NCBI RefSeq assembly: GCF_910592395.1
Contig: NC_088322.1
Coordinates: 62,001-126,000, forward strand
Source: Lineus longissimus
Taxonomy: Eukaryota > Nemertea > Pilidiophora > Heteronemertea > Lineidae
Direction of reading: 5' to 3'
Length of the DNA stretch: 64,000 nucleotides
Part shown: positions 1-9,134 of the stretch, in pieces
Position numbering within the stretch: the first letter of the stretch is position 1
How the letters are laid out: each line of letters opens with the position of its first letter
Position numbers and translations under genes: made by a program
Notes under the pieces: generated by a model
Seen by the model: only the letters and a program-made list of their open reading frames with translations
Database searches by the model: none
What the model was told of the DNA's origin: nothing

Positions 1-170
1 GTTGTTTGTACATTGAAGGAACGGCAGTCCAGATTTGGAAAGTGACAAACACTGCGACGGTCCCGGGTCGAATATAGACTTTGACATTGTTGATGCCGAT
101 TTTGAATTGGTCACGTCGCCCAACACACGCCTCTGCTTTTTTGCGTTGGGTACCAGAGTTTTTGTTGTTT

Positions 171-201
<31 letters not shown>

Positions 202-1159
202 CATTCTTCTCGGTGTCACAACCACTTTTTCAATTTCATTCTCCCTGTGTTCGCGAATAAAGGCCGTCTCTCGGGTTTCTACCATATCCTGACTACCGTA
301 CTGTGCCGAAAATTGTTCCAACAATAACTTTTCAAATCGACAGACGATTTGATCGTCAAAGTCGACCGCAATTGCGTACGCCATACCCATCCTATTAGTG
401 GCTCTCCATCGTTGATCTCTAGACATGTCTTCGAGATTCTCCTTGGTCGCTTTTATTAGAGCTACGAATATCGATTGGATCGGTGGATTTTGACGTCCCA
501 TCGTAGTTACCTGCTCCAGTATCTGCATACAATACGTACCCTGAGGTACCAGCAGAATGGGTGGATTGTCAAAGACCTCTATCAATAGGACGTTGTTCGA
601 CAACGAATCAACGTCGAACAGCATACACACAGCTTTGGTTTGACCCGGAAACATGTGAGTCCAATGCGTGTGGTCTTTGTCAGGACAGCGAGTCTCTACG
701 TCCAGAGTACACTTGGTACAGTCGTCATTGTTGGCGCCACAGCGTACACCGCAAGCACACTCGACATTGTCCTCTTTGCCGATTTTATAACACGGTGCAT
801 ATCGGTCCCTGGGCATGTGAATCGAGCCGTACACAGACCGATTCATATCTTTGGCCATCACGAATTGATTGGTCTTGTTGAATCCGTTGAACACACCACG
901 ATATTTCTTGGGTTCATTGGGCATTTTTCCTGCCACCCTCAACTTCTTTGCCATGGTCGAAATCATTCGTTTCCTACGCGTCTCCGCGTCGGATGTGTTC
1001 ATGATTTCATCAGATTCCTCTTTGGAGATGCTTGGTACACCCATCGTTTTCAATTCAATAATGGCAATCGTGTTGTTGTTGTTGTTGATAGGTGATAAGG
1101 GTGATGATGCTGTTTGACTGGTTGTGTCGTCATCGCTCACGCTAAATATATCATCGTCC

Positions 1160-1190
<31 letters not shown>

Positions 1191-2031
1191 CATCAACTTT
1201 GACCAATTTGTTCAAAACCTTGTCAATTCTATCGTTCACCGCATCCATGTATTTCTCACCATTCGACTCGTATGTCACGTCGCCGTCCGGTGTACTTGTC
1301 ATCATGGGAAGACTCTTGTTCATGTACCTACCGCCCAGATGACAGTACAACTTGGCATCGGCAGGGTTATCGACCAAATGGTCGACAACGTGACCGAACA
1401 GCAGGTCGAATGCAATAGCGTGAAAATATGTCCCCGCTGTACTGGCTTGATTGGTTATGAACGATTCGTTATTCAGATTGTTGATAACTTTCGAACATTC
1501 CTCTCTACATTCTAACGCCGCTTTTGTGCGCATGTATTGTAGAAATTCAGCGTCGGACATTCTAGACTCTTGACTAGTTGGATCGGCCGTTTTCAGCCAC
1601 GTTTGAGGTTGCATCAAATCCTTCCACGTTTTTTTCCACTTGTCGGGATCAGTATGGGAGAGAACGTGACGTGCTTCCACAAAGAGTATTCGTTTTGTCC
1701 AATTGCAGAAACCCTGGTTGTGAAGTGTACACTCGTGATACGCACGCCACACGCGATTTTCATCTAACAGTTGTCCGATTTTCTCTCGGTCAACTGTTCG
1801 GTTGTAACGCGCCACCGGATCCGCTATATATTCACGTACACATATTCTCAGTGCCTCTCTTAGTCTACCGTATATGGTGATATAACGACTAGTATTACAA
1901 GGGTTTGTTGTGATGTGCGACGCATTTTTATTTATCAATTCGTCAAATTCGACATCTTTCTTTAGTTGCTCTACGCGTGAATTCGGTAAAGGGTTAGGCT
2001 TACATTTTCTTTTGGTACTGTTCGATGACAT
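1..2031 (-). CDS. PD-(D/E)XK nuclease, YqaJ / alkaline-nuclease-like (3' end outside window)
   Basis: The frame is open from the ATG at 2031 to the window edge, giving 677 codons with the C-terminus missing. A P-D-G-D motif lies near residues 248-251 and a hydrophobic strand ending E-L-K near 326-328. This is the PDG...ExK layout of YqaJ-type viral recombinase nucleases and herpesvirus alkaline nucleases, which resect DNA ends during recombination and genome maturation. Between the two motifs is a poly-Gln run (about 281-291) followed by acidic and Asn-rich sequence, so the active site would be split by a low-complexity insert. A Cys-rich patch (about residues 400-430, several CxxC/CxC pairs) may bind zinc. 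A poly-Thr tract lies near the end. Coding is seen directly; the nuclease family comes from the motif pair only, and a different PD-(D/E)XK family is possible. Confidence 0.6.
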
Positions 2032-2120
2032 TTTTACTAGCACTGTTCAATCATCATCAGGATGCCAATTGACAGTGTGTCAGTACAACCAGCTTTATAT
2101 ACCATTGTCCACAACATCCG

Positions 2121-2146
2121 GTGTCCAAGTTACTATCCAAGTGTCT
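2121..2146. promoter_or_regulatory. upstream GTGTCC / ATCCAAGTGTCT element
   Basis: Between the start of the nuclease gene (2031, minus) and the end of the next gene (2133) lie GTGTCCAAG and TATCCAAGTGTCT. These are variants of the motif that recurs before other genes in this window. The promoter role is inferred from position only. Confidence 0.4.
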
Positions 2147-5100
2147 CGTCGTCCGAGTCACAACCCAATGGTCCACTAAACAAAATATCAATTTTCGGCT
2201 CAGTGGTACTGTCAGTGGTTGTTTTTGACGATTTTGATCTCGACTTGCTTCGAGTTTTTCCACCATTTGCCCGTCTGCCACCAGCACCACTGCTCCTTCT
2301 ACCATCGCTATATTTATCGGTACGCAACGAAGAATGTGTCTGTTGTGGACGTTCCACCATTTCGGATTCTTCTTCTGGTGGTGGTGGTGGTGGTGGTGTC
2401 TTTTCTTCAGAACCCTGCTCTACCGTATCGACCACTTTATCGTATTCTTGTTGTTGTTGCACACTGAGTCCACCACCGACCGTGACTTCTTCTTCATTCC
2501 CTACACCATCACCACCACCATCATCATAGCTATCTGTGCCCAAGATTTCGATGTCCGGTGACGTATTCGGTTTTGATGAATGGTCGTGTGGTTGTGACGC
2601 TTCTGAGGAGGGTGGTAGTGGACCAGATGCCTGTGACCCCATACGTTGTTCGCTAGTCTTTTTGGACACTGCAGACAACGCTTTTCCAACAATCGGTGTC
2701 GACAGTGGCAATGGGAAATACGTATCACTACTGCCTCTACTCATGGCCTTGCGTACTTTCTCTTCTTCTTTGTCACGTCTCTTTATGTACTCTTCTCTTT
2801 CATAGCGTTCGATTTGAGTGTGCACGTCTGTCATGGCCGCTTGAAAGCGGGACACTATGTCTTTCACGGCACTCTGCTCGCTAACGGTAAACATACCGAA
2901 TTGAGAACGGAATTTTTGCACACGATCCACGACAGATTGTTTCATGCCGTTTTCAATGTTATTGCAACTTTTTTCACACTCTTCGACAAATTTTTGGAAA
3001 CTTTCTAATGCCGCTTCTACTCTCGAACGTTCCATTACACTCTCGCTCCCGCTAACGCCTCGACTTTCCATTGCCGCTATTTTCTCGCACAATTCCGATT
3101 TCAACAACCTCTTTAAACCCGCAACCATTTGTTCGTTGTATTCAGTGATGTATCTCACGCCGATCTGGTGTACCTCGTACATTGTTTTGTACGCAAACTC
3201 CAACGCTTCGTGCAAATGTTGATCTGTTCTATTCTTCAGCGTCTCAATCAAGTGGGACAGTTCTTTAATTCTTTTATCCACAGCTCCGATCGTAGTGGAG
3301 TACTCTTGTAGCTTGTGTGCTTTGATGTCGACAATCATAGCATCTATGCAACGAGTAATTTCTTCTTCGTGATTTCTGGTGTGGCGTCGGATATCTTGGG
3401 CGACATCTGTCGCCAAGTTAGAGTTTACAAATTGGATCAGACCTAGAACGAGTTTATCGTAATCTTCTTGAATATCGAGACCCAATACTCTTGCCTGTTT
3501 GGGTGTTATAACACCTCTGTCCGCCAGTAGATAGTTGTCTTTGGTATCAATCGGTAGCAACATACACGCCACAATATCGTCCACGTCGTCAATGCTTGCC
3601 GGCATCGATGGATCTACCCTGCCGCTCACGCTGCTGCTTTTACCACCGCGACTAGTAGATTTGCTGCTTTTGCTCTTACCGCTGCTGCTGCTGCTGCTGC
3701 TGCGATGATCATCGTACTTAACAGTAGATGGTTTAGATATTCTGTTTATGAGTGTCCCGTCGGCATCAATCATGCCATCCAATTTGGTTTCTTCGGATAG
3801 ATAGGGGACGAAAGTCATCGGTTTACTAGTAGTCGTCACAAGTGGTTTTACTTTTCTTGTCGTCGGGAATGCAATAGAATAACTCGGTCGAGACATCTTA
3901 CTACCGCTGCCGCTGACACTGCCGCGACTTTCAAACAGACTAGCCACTTTACGTTTCGTGCCTCCACCGACTCCACCGAGTCCACCAACATCAACAACAC
4001 CAATACTCGGCGGCGCTCCTAGTCTGTAAGCTCCGGGCCCACGGGTTTTTTCCGTGGGATAGGAAAAATATTTCAGAGCCCATTCACTCGGAATGTCCAA
4101 GTAGTAATTGGGCAGTTGCACCATTCGCGAGGCATTACAGTTGAAAATGCGAAGCGATTCTGTCACTTGAGGCACGGTGGCGATTTTAATGGTGGCAATT
4201 TTCTGATACTGAATTGTATCCATGTGTCTCGGGCCGTGCTCTATACATCGACGGATCACCTGATCCTCCACTGCGTGAATAGTGTTGCCGATCGGCTCTA
4301 GCCAATAGGTGAGAATGTAGGAACTTTCGTACACCACCTCCATAGTCTCGTGGATAACTCTCGATTTCCAACCGACGTCATCGCGGCCACCGAAGCTGAA
4401 CTTGTCGGTTGGTTTCTTGCCCGCTAGACGATTGATAATGTTGCCCACGTTCAATTTGTCGACCAAAACGTCCGGTGATGGGGCGATGCATACGAACAGA
4501 TTGCACTCGCTTGTCAAAAGTTTTTCTCTGCCAAATAAACGTTCCGTGTGTATTCTGATGGGTACGTTCCTCGTCACGTCTACTGGCCCGTAGGTATAGG
4601 CGTTAGTGTCTATCGTGTTATTTCCAGGCACGATGTTCATGTCTTTTCTATCGAATGCTGCCACACCGTATGGTAGCAGACACTTGGTCAACTTTTTCAC
4701 CGGACACTCCATGGGCACCAAAGCTCCTTTGGGTGTAGTGAAAAATGCATTCTTGTCTTTAGTCAGCGCGGTGAACAGGAAATCACAGAATGGGTTCGTG
4801 GTTTTAAAATTGTCTACGTCGTTCAGCGTGGCCAAAGTGTCGTTCACTACCACCTCTGGAACAATAGTCATGTTGCTGTACACGGCACTGATGTTGGCGT
4901 GGTGGCACATGTAGTCGCAGAATTTCGTGTTTTCAACGTCGATATCGTATGGTCCGAGTGCTTTTAACGCGAAAAGCAGGTTCCCAGTCTCCAACATATC
5001 GATCATGTTGTTGGGAAACGGTTTCTTTGCACTTTCTTTGTTCACGAAACATTTGTCGCCGAGTGTAATTATCTTGCCCGTAGCTCGCTGTTGACCGTGT

Positions 5101-5186
5101 ACATGTGGATAGCTGGCTATCGAGCCACCCGATAGCGAGTAGTCGGTGGGCGGCACGATTTGTTCCAAAACACTGGATAGCGCCAT
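2133..5186 (-). CDS. large unrecognised protein: folded N-terminus, helical middle, acidic C-terminus
   Basis: 1017 residues from the first ATG at 5186; the open frame begins 10 codons earlier with a TTG. I do not recognise the family. Roughly residues 1-400 are ordinary mixed sequence with scattered Cys and several N-x-S/T sites. Residues about 400-520 are Gly/Ser/Lys-rich with a Ser run encoded by repeated GCT/GCA (minus strand). Residues about 540-840 are strongly helical and charged (KELSHLIETL, EALEFAYKTM and similar heptads), so a coiled coil is likely. The end is Ser/Pro/acidic with a Pro run, then basic Arg/Ser/Lys-rich sequence. Size and architecture suit a tegument or capsid-associated structural protein, but that is inference. 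The gene lies 102 bases upstream of the nuclease gene on the same strand. Confidence 0.65.
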   Translation of the reverse strand: MALSSVLEQIVPPTDYSLSGGSIASYPHVHGQQRATGKIITLGDKCFVNKESAKKPFPNNMIDMLETGNLLFALKALGPYDIDVENTKFCDYMCHHANISAVYSNMTIVPEVVVNDTLATLNDVDNFKTTNPFCDFLFTALTKDKNAFFTTPKGALVPMECPVKKLTKCLLPYGVAAFDRKDMNIVPGNNTIDTNAYTYGPVDVTRNVPIRIHTERLFGREKLLTSECNLFVCIAPSPDVLVDKLNVGNIINRLAGKKPTDKFSFGGRDDVGWKSRVIHETMEVVYESSYILTYWLEPIGNTIHAVEDQVIRRCIEHGPRHMDTIQYQKIATIKIATVPQVTESLRIFNCNASRMVQLPNYYLDIPSEWALKYFSYPTEKTRGPGAYRLGAPPSIGVVDVGGLGGVGGGTKRKVASLFESRGSVSGSGSKMSRPSYSIAFPTTRKVKPLVTTTSKPMTFVPYLSEETKLDGMIDADGTLINRISKPSTVKYDDHRSSSSSSSGKSKSSKSTSRGGKSSSVSGRVDPSMPASIDDVDDIVACMLLPIDTKDNYLLADRGVITPKQARVLGLDIQEDYDKLVLGLIQFVNSNLATDVAQDIRRHTRNHEEEITRCIDAMIVDIKAHKLQEYSTTIGAVDKRIKELSHLIETLKNRTDQHLHEALEFAYKTMYEVHQIGVRYITEYNEQMVAGLKRLLKSELCEKIAAMESRGVSGSESVMERSRVEAALESFQKFVEECEKSCNNIENGMKQSVVDRVQKFRSQFGMFTVSEQSAVKDIVSRFQAAMTDVHTQIERYEREEYIKRRDKEEEKVRKAMSRGSSDTYFPLPLSTPIVGKALSAVSKKTSEQRMGSQASGPLPPSSEASQPHDHSSKPNTSPDIEILGTDSYDDGGGDGVGNEEEVTVGGGLSVQQQQEYDKVVDTVEQGSEEKTPPPPPPPEEESEMVERPQQTHSSLRTDKYSDGRRSSGAGGRRANGGKTRSKSRSKSSKTTTDSTTEPKIDILFSGPLGCDSDDETLG

Positions 5187-5546
5187 CGCGATAACGATAC
5201 ACTGTATTGGCGACAACAGTCAATTGTTGTATTCTCAGTTCATACCCTATCATCATTCGACCAAATAGTAAAAAATGTGTGCATAGAAACCTAGACAATT
5301 TTCATTTGAGGGGGGATAATTCTTCTCAAATTGTGCATTGTAGTGTGGTTGTGGCCAAACTGACTATGGGGGGACCAGTCATTTTTTCAGCTTTTATCAT
5401 TCCTTTGAGTAACACCACTGGCTCAGTACCACATGGACATAGGTATTTGGCCATGATGTTCGTATTTAGGCAGTGGTGCTGAGCCAAATTGCTTCTGAAA
5501 AGATAACACATAATGAGGACAAAATGAAAATAAACAAGTGCAATTT
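5187..5546. other. intergenic region with crossed inverted repeats
   Basis: No convincing gene. It holds CACCACTG (5413-5420) and GGCTCAG (5420-5426), whose complements CAGTGGTG (5471-5478) and CTGAGCC (5479-5485) follow in the same order, so the two stems would cross rather than nest. ATTTGG (about 5445) and CCAAAT (about 5484) are another complementary pair. TGACT...AGTCA flanks a G run near 5361-5380. The downstream gene's stop codon (TAA, minus strand) sits inside an AATAAA-type polyadenylation signal near 5540. It may be a control region or origin-like element; nothing proves it. Confidence 0.35.
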
Positions 5547-6053
5547 TTATTTCATGCCGAGGTACATTATATCAAACATAATATCTGCTTCGTTATATTC
5601 AATGCCATCGCTAGATGGTTTCTCGGTTAATTCCTCATCACCATTGTCGTCGTCGTCGTGGTCTTCGTCAGAGAAAGAATCCTTAGATTCAAACTCTGGA
5701 GATTCAAAGTTCAATCGACACGAATCACCACTATATTGACTATATTTCTGAGGTGTCTTTTTCGGTTCCTCATCGGCTGCAGTGTCATCATCTATATAAT
5801 CTAGCAGTTCAACACCATCTTCTACATATTTGATATCGTCATAATGCACAACATTACGCACATGTTTAACACCACTAACACTCGCATTACTGGAGTCTAG
5901 AGTCTGCTTAGTGAGATCACCCTCTTCCCGTCTCGGAGACGATCCCAAATGAGACATCACATTACTGCGTTTTGGCAATATTGCTACCCGTTGCTCTATG
6001 CCACAATGACTCGATGGTGTAGACATCTGACGCCTTGGTGATCTAATATGTTC

Positions 6054-6084
<31 letters not shown>

Positions 6085-7691
6085 TTGTTGTTATTGTTAT
6101 TTTTGGTCGTGGTCGTGGTCGTGGTCTTGGTGGTGGTGGCAGTTGAGGTGATTGTGGTGACAACAGACTTTATATGTGGTTTCACTGAGGTCGAACGTCG
6201 CCTCCGATGTGATGAATCATTTTGGTCCTCTCGCCATCGCTCTGTACCATGAAGACAGACTCGTTTGGTAGCAGAGGAGGATCGGTGGCTTCTTCGTTTT
6301 CTGTGACTGTCACATCGCTGTTCGCGTTCTTTGTTGTATTCGTGCCGATGTTTAAATTGCCCTTTCAACTCGGCGATACTTTGATATTCGTTCAACGGTA
6401 CTTCCACGTTGTAACCTTTGGGTCGAAAAGGCAGTGCGAACGTTTTGCCGATTTGCATCGGATAGCCATTTGAGAGCAACAAGTCATAGTTGTAGATCTG
6501 TCCTTTTTCACTTTGGTAGCCACCGACACACATTGGGATAACGTCCAATGTTTGTAGAGATAACATTACATCGTGTTCGGGTGAGATTGATCTTTGTCTA
6601 CACAATTCCAAACTGGCTCGTTGGTACTGTTTCATCGCCAAATCTACGTACGGTCGGCTATAGAAACGTCTGTCAGTGAATGCCCTGTCGTATAGCACGT
6701 TTTTTTCACCGCCACCACTCCACGCCACTGTTGAACGCCCAGTGTCAACAAAATGTGACACTGCGCTAGGCGATAGATCATAAGTCGTATCCTCGGCGTC
6801 CATGTTCACACGCATTGCAAAAACCGTCGATCCCTCTTGCTCGTAGTCGATTTTGTTGGTACGATGATCCGGTTCAGTTGTGAAGTACACCTTTGTCATG
6901 TCCTCACCCACTTTCAGTTGATTGAACTCGAAATTTTTCGGTTTCTGATACTTTATATCATAGCCTCCGGACAAATCACACGTCAACGACAGCGACATAA
7001 ACAGCCTTTTCGACAATTTCCCGTACATGTAACATTTCCTTGCACCGTTCGCATCCGTGAACTTAATGTATGCATGCCAATACTTGGCACTCTTTTCGTT
7101 GGTCTTGAGTCGTGCAGACGACGACGACAACGATGGTTTGTAAAGTTCGTTCAGGGTTGCAATAGAGTCTTTGGAGAATGACGGTACTGCCTTGAAATGC
7201 TCACAGTCTCTGCCGAATGTTCGCATCGGATGCTGTGGTCCACACAAGAATACCGAATCCACTTCGCCAAAGTACGATCCGAAATAACGTGCATCCTTGA
7301 CCGTAGAGAACGGTGACAGTCCATCCACTCTCACCACGACTTCCTCGCGACACTCTGCAGGCATGTACCAACAATTGTTGTTTTTCGCGAACGCAGATGT
7401 AGTCGGTTGTTTAGAAGTCGCCGCTGTTGCCGCTGATTTCGATGATGTTGGGTCACTGGTGCTTTTTCTGGTGGTCGGGTTGGACTCTATCGAAGATCTG
7501 TAGTCATTATCTTCTCTCCTGCTGCTGCTGATGCTGCTGCTGCTGCAATGTTGGTGGTACAAAGATGATGTATAAGTCTCTTGGTAGTGATTGTTATAGC
7601 ATCTGCTGCTGCCGCTGCTGCTGTGATCTCCTTTCTCGCTGCTACTGTGGTGGGGTGGATATTCTCGGTGATTGTTTCTGCTCATATCCAT
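5547..7691 (-). CDS. unrecognised 714-residue protein with Ser- and Asn-rich ends
   Basis: Starts at ATG 7691 (a second ATG two codons in, 7685, is also possible). Residues about 1-105 are Ser/His/Thr-rich. A compact ordinary domain spans about 110-450, with hydrophobic strands, a PAECREEVVVRVDG stretch and an FALPFRPKGYNVEVPL stretch. The rest is Arg/Ser-rich (RRKRRSHRSSS type), then Thr, then a long mixed Lys/Asn run encoded by GTT-type repeats near 6050-6100, ending in an acidic tail. The Arg/Ser segment suggests a nuclear, nucleic-acid-binding or phosphorylated protein; this is inference. The stop codon overlaps a polyadenylation signal. I know no family match. Confidence 0.6.
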
Positions 7692-7762
7692 TGTTGATAT
7701 GTCAAATGATTGTGAGACACTGATTTACAAAAACTACCTAACAGGCATTTTATATTGTTGTT

Positions 7763-7820
7763 GGACACTTTTTGAGTATCCATCTGATTTGCCACAATAT
7801 CAAAGTGTTCAGTATCCAAC
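7763..7820. promoter_or_regulatory. paired upstream elements GGACAC..GAGTATCCA and GTGTTCAGTATCCAAC
   Basis: Two variants of the recurrent upstream motif, about 40 bases apart, 70-130 bases before the ATG at 7691 on the minus strand. GAGTATCCA also occurs, inverted, in the tandem repeat at 32462-32498. GTATCCAAC occurs, inverted, before the recombinase gene at 61392-61400. Confidence 0.45.
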
Positions 7821-7902
7821 TGTCCTGCTAGCTGAACACACCAAGACACAAACACAAGTATACATATTTTATCGCGCATATATTACACACAACGTACATA
7901 CA

Positions 7903-8031
7903 TCAATTTACAATAACACAGTGGGGACTGAATTTCGCCAAGCGTTGCACGGTGGTCTTGTTCAGGGCGCGTCGCTCTAATGTCTCCCAAAACGCCAGCG
8001 AATAGTTCTTCATCAGAAACGAGCTCTCCAT
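7903..8031 (-). CDS. microprotein, 42 residues
   Basis: A short frame starting at ATG 8031, four bases after the stop of the 40-residue frame upstream, and ending in TGA at 7903-7905. The product begins MESSFLMKNYSLAFWETLER and is amphipathic and basic, with no obvious membrane segment. It is unlikely to be random, because its composition is protein-like and it packs tightly behind two membrane-protein frames on the same strand. Function unknown. It could instead be a 3' untranslated stretch. Confidence 0.4.
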   Translation of the reverse strand: MESSFLMKNYSLAFWETLERRALNKTTVQRLAKFSPHCVIVN

Positions 8032-8035
8032 CACG

Positions 8036-8158
8036 TTAACGCGGTATGAGAAGAATTATGACAACTAAAAAAACGACTACACATACAAACAGAAATACAA
8101 TTTTCCCAATTTCTATACGTCTTTCACCACGATCGCACATTACTACAGCTGCTCGCAT
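8036..8158 (-). CDS. single-span membrane microprotein, 40 residues
   Basis: Starts at ATG 8158, ten bases after the stop of the tail-anchored protein gene, and ends with TAA at 8036-8038. The first 16 residues are polar and charged, followed by about 20 residues of Val/Phe/Leu/Ile (IVFLFVCVVVFLVVIILLIP) and a terminal Arg. This is a clear transmembrane helix, probably a tail anchor. Herpesviruses carry several tiny membrane proteins, but I cannot name this one. The tight head-to-tail spacing with its neighbours supports a real gene. Confidence 0.55.
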   Translation of the reverse strand: MRAAVVMCDRGERRIEIGKIVFLFVCVVVFLVVIILLIPR

Positions 8159-8168
8159 TTGTGTACTC

Positions 8169-9134
8169 CTACAACAACTGCTCCGCAAATATGACAATTA
8201 CACAATACAAGACCATCGGCACAAATAGTAATGCAAAAGTCCACATGATTTTGTTGGTGATTGATCCATGTCCATGAACGAGCGAATCACCATCACCATC
8301 ATCATCATCATCATCGTCATCATCATTATTACCACCATCGTTATTTCCCTCTTCATCCGAATATTGACTATTAAAAGTCACTTTTTTATTGTTGCCATAA
8401 CGGCAGCTGGCACCACCCTTATCGCGTCGCCTCCGCTGCCTTACCGAGGGTTGACAGCACCCATTCTCATCTGCTGATCCAACGTTATTCTTCTCGTCGC
8501 CCGCCTTCACTTTTGCATCACCATCGTTTTCAGAAACTTCCGACATCACCACACGTACTAATTCGGGTTTTACTGGCACGGAGACAGATGTCCCGAAATT
8601 TATAAACGACCTTCTCTTCTTGGCTGGATGTATGATCAGACTGTATATGTATCGAGTACCGTTACCAGGCAATTTGCTTGTGTTCAACAGATATCTTCCC
8701 GACAATTTTACGCAGTCGTTTACACCCTCGCTGTCTGGGGAGGAAAATAACGATTCCAGTGGCACCAAGTCTTGTTCCTTCACGCTGAAGGAATCGGACA
8801 GTATACGTGTCTGTGTGAATAGGTTTCTCTTATAATTACTAGCGTCTATGATGAATGTTTCTTCACAATCCGACGTCAGCCACAATTCGATAATGCGTTC
8901 GGGATTTTCTATCGCAACGCTCGAGTGGCACAAGTTGTAAATTTGAAGTAGTCGTTCCGTAGTCGTGACATTGTTGGCGGGTGCAAGTACTATATCGGCT
9001 GCCCTCCCAGTGTATTGTGTACGATACGCTCCTCCGCCCTTAGTGCACGCTTTGTTATCATTCGAAACTCTGCTCAGTTCGTACTGATGAAATTCCGAAA
9101 TGGTCATCATCGAAGACGAATCGCTGGTAGTCAT
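8169..9134 (-). CDS. C-terminally tail-anchored membrane protein (nuclear-egress-membrane-protein candidate)
   Basis: About 321 residues from ATG 9134. Other in-frame ATGs lie at 9209 and 9110; the 9209 start would overlap the upstream gene by about 150 bases. The N-terminal two thirds is a soluble domain with Cys and aliphatic strands. It is followed by a basic segment (RQRRRRDKGG), an Asp run encoded by ATC/ATT-type repeats, and a terminal hydrophobic helix ending near the last residue (WTFALLFVPMVLYCVIVIF). This soluble domain + linker + C-terminal anchor is the layout of the herpesvirus nuclear egress membrane subunit (UL34 type). That match is by architecture and size only, so the assignment is tentative. 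Confidence 0.6.
   Translation of the reverse strand: MTTSDSSSMMTISEFHQYELSRVSNDNKACTKGGGAYRTQYTGRAADIVLAPANNVTTTERLLQIYNLCHSSVAIENPERIIELWLTSDCEETFIIDASNYKRNLFTQTRILSDSFSVKEQDLVPLESLFSSPDSEGVNDCVKLSGRYLLNTSKLPGNGTRYIYSLIIHPAKKRRSFINFGTSVSVPVKPELVRVVMSEVSENDGDAKVKAGDEKNNVGSADENGCCQPSVRQRRRRDKGGASCRYGNNKKVTFNSQYSDEEGNNDGGNNDDDDDDDDDGDGDSLVHGHGSITNKIMWTFALLFVPMVLYCVIVIFAEQLL

Noticed and set aside
35-1880. Plus-strand open frames across the first 2 kb
   Set aside because: They are antisense to one continuous minus-strand frame with recognisable nuclease motifs; the plus frames are repeat-derived Val/Cys/Leu runs and shadows.
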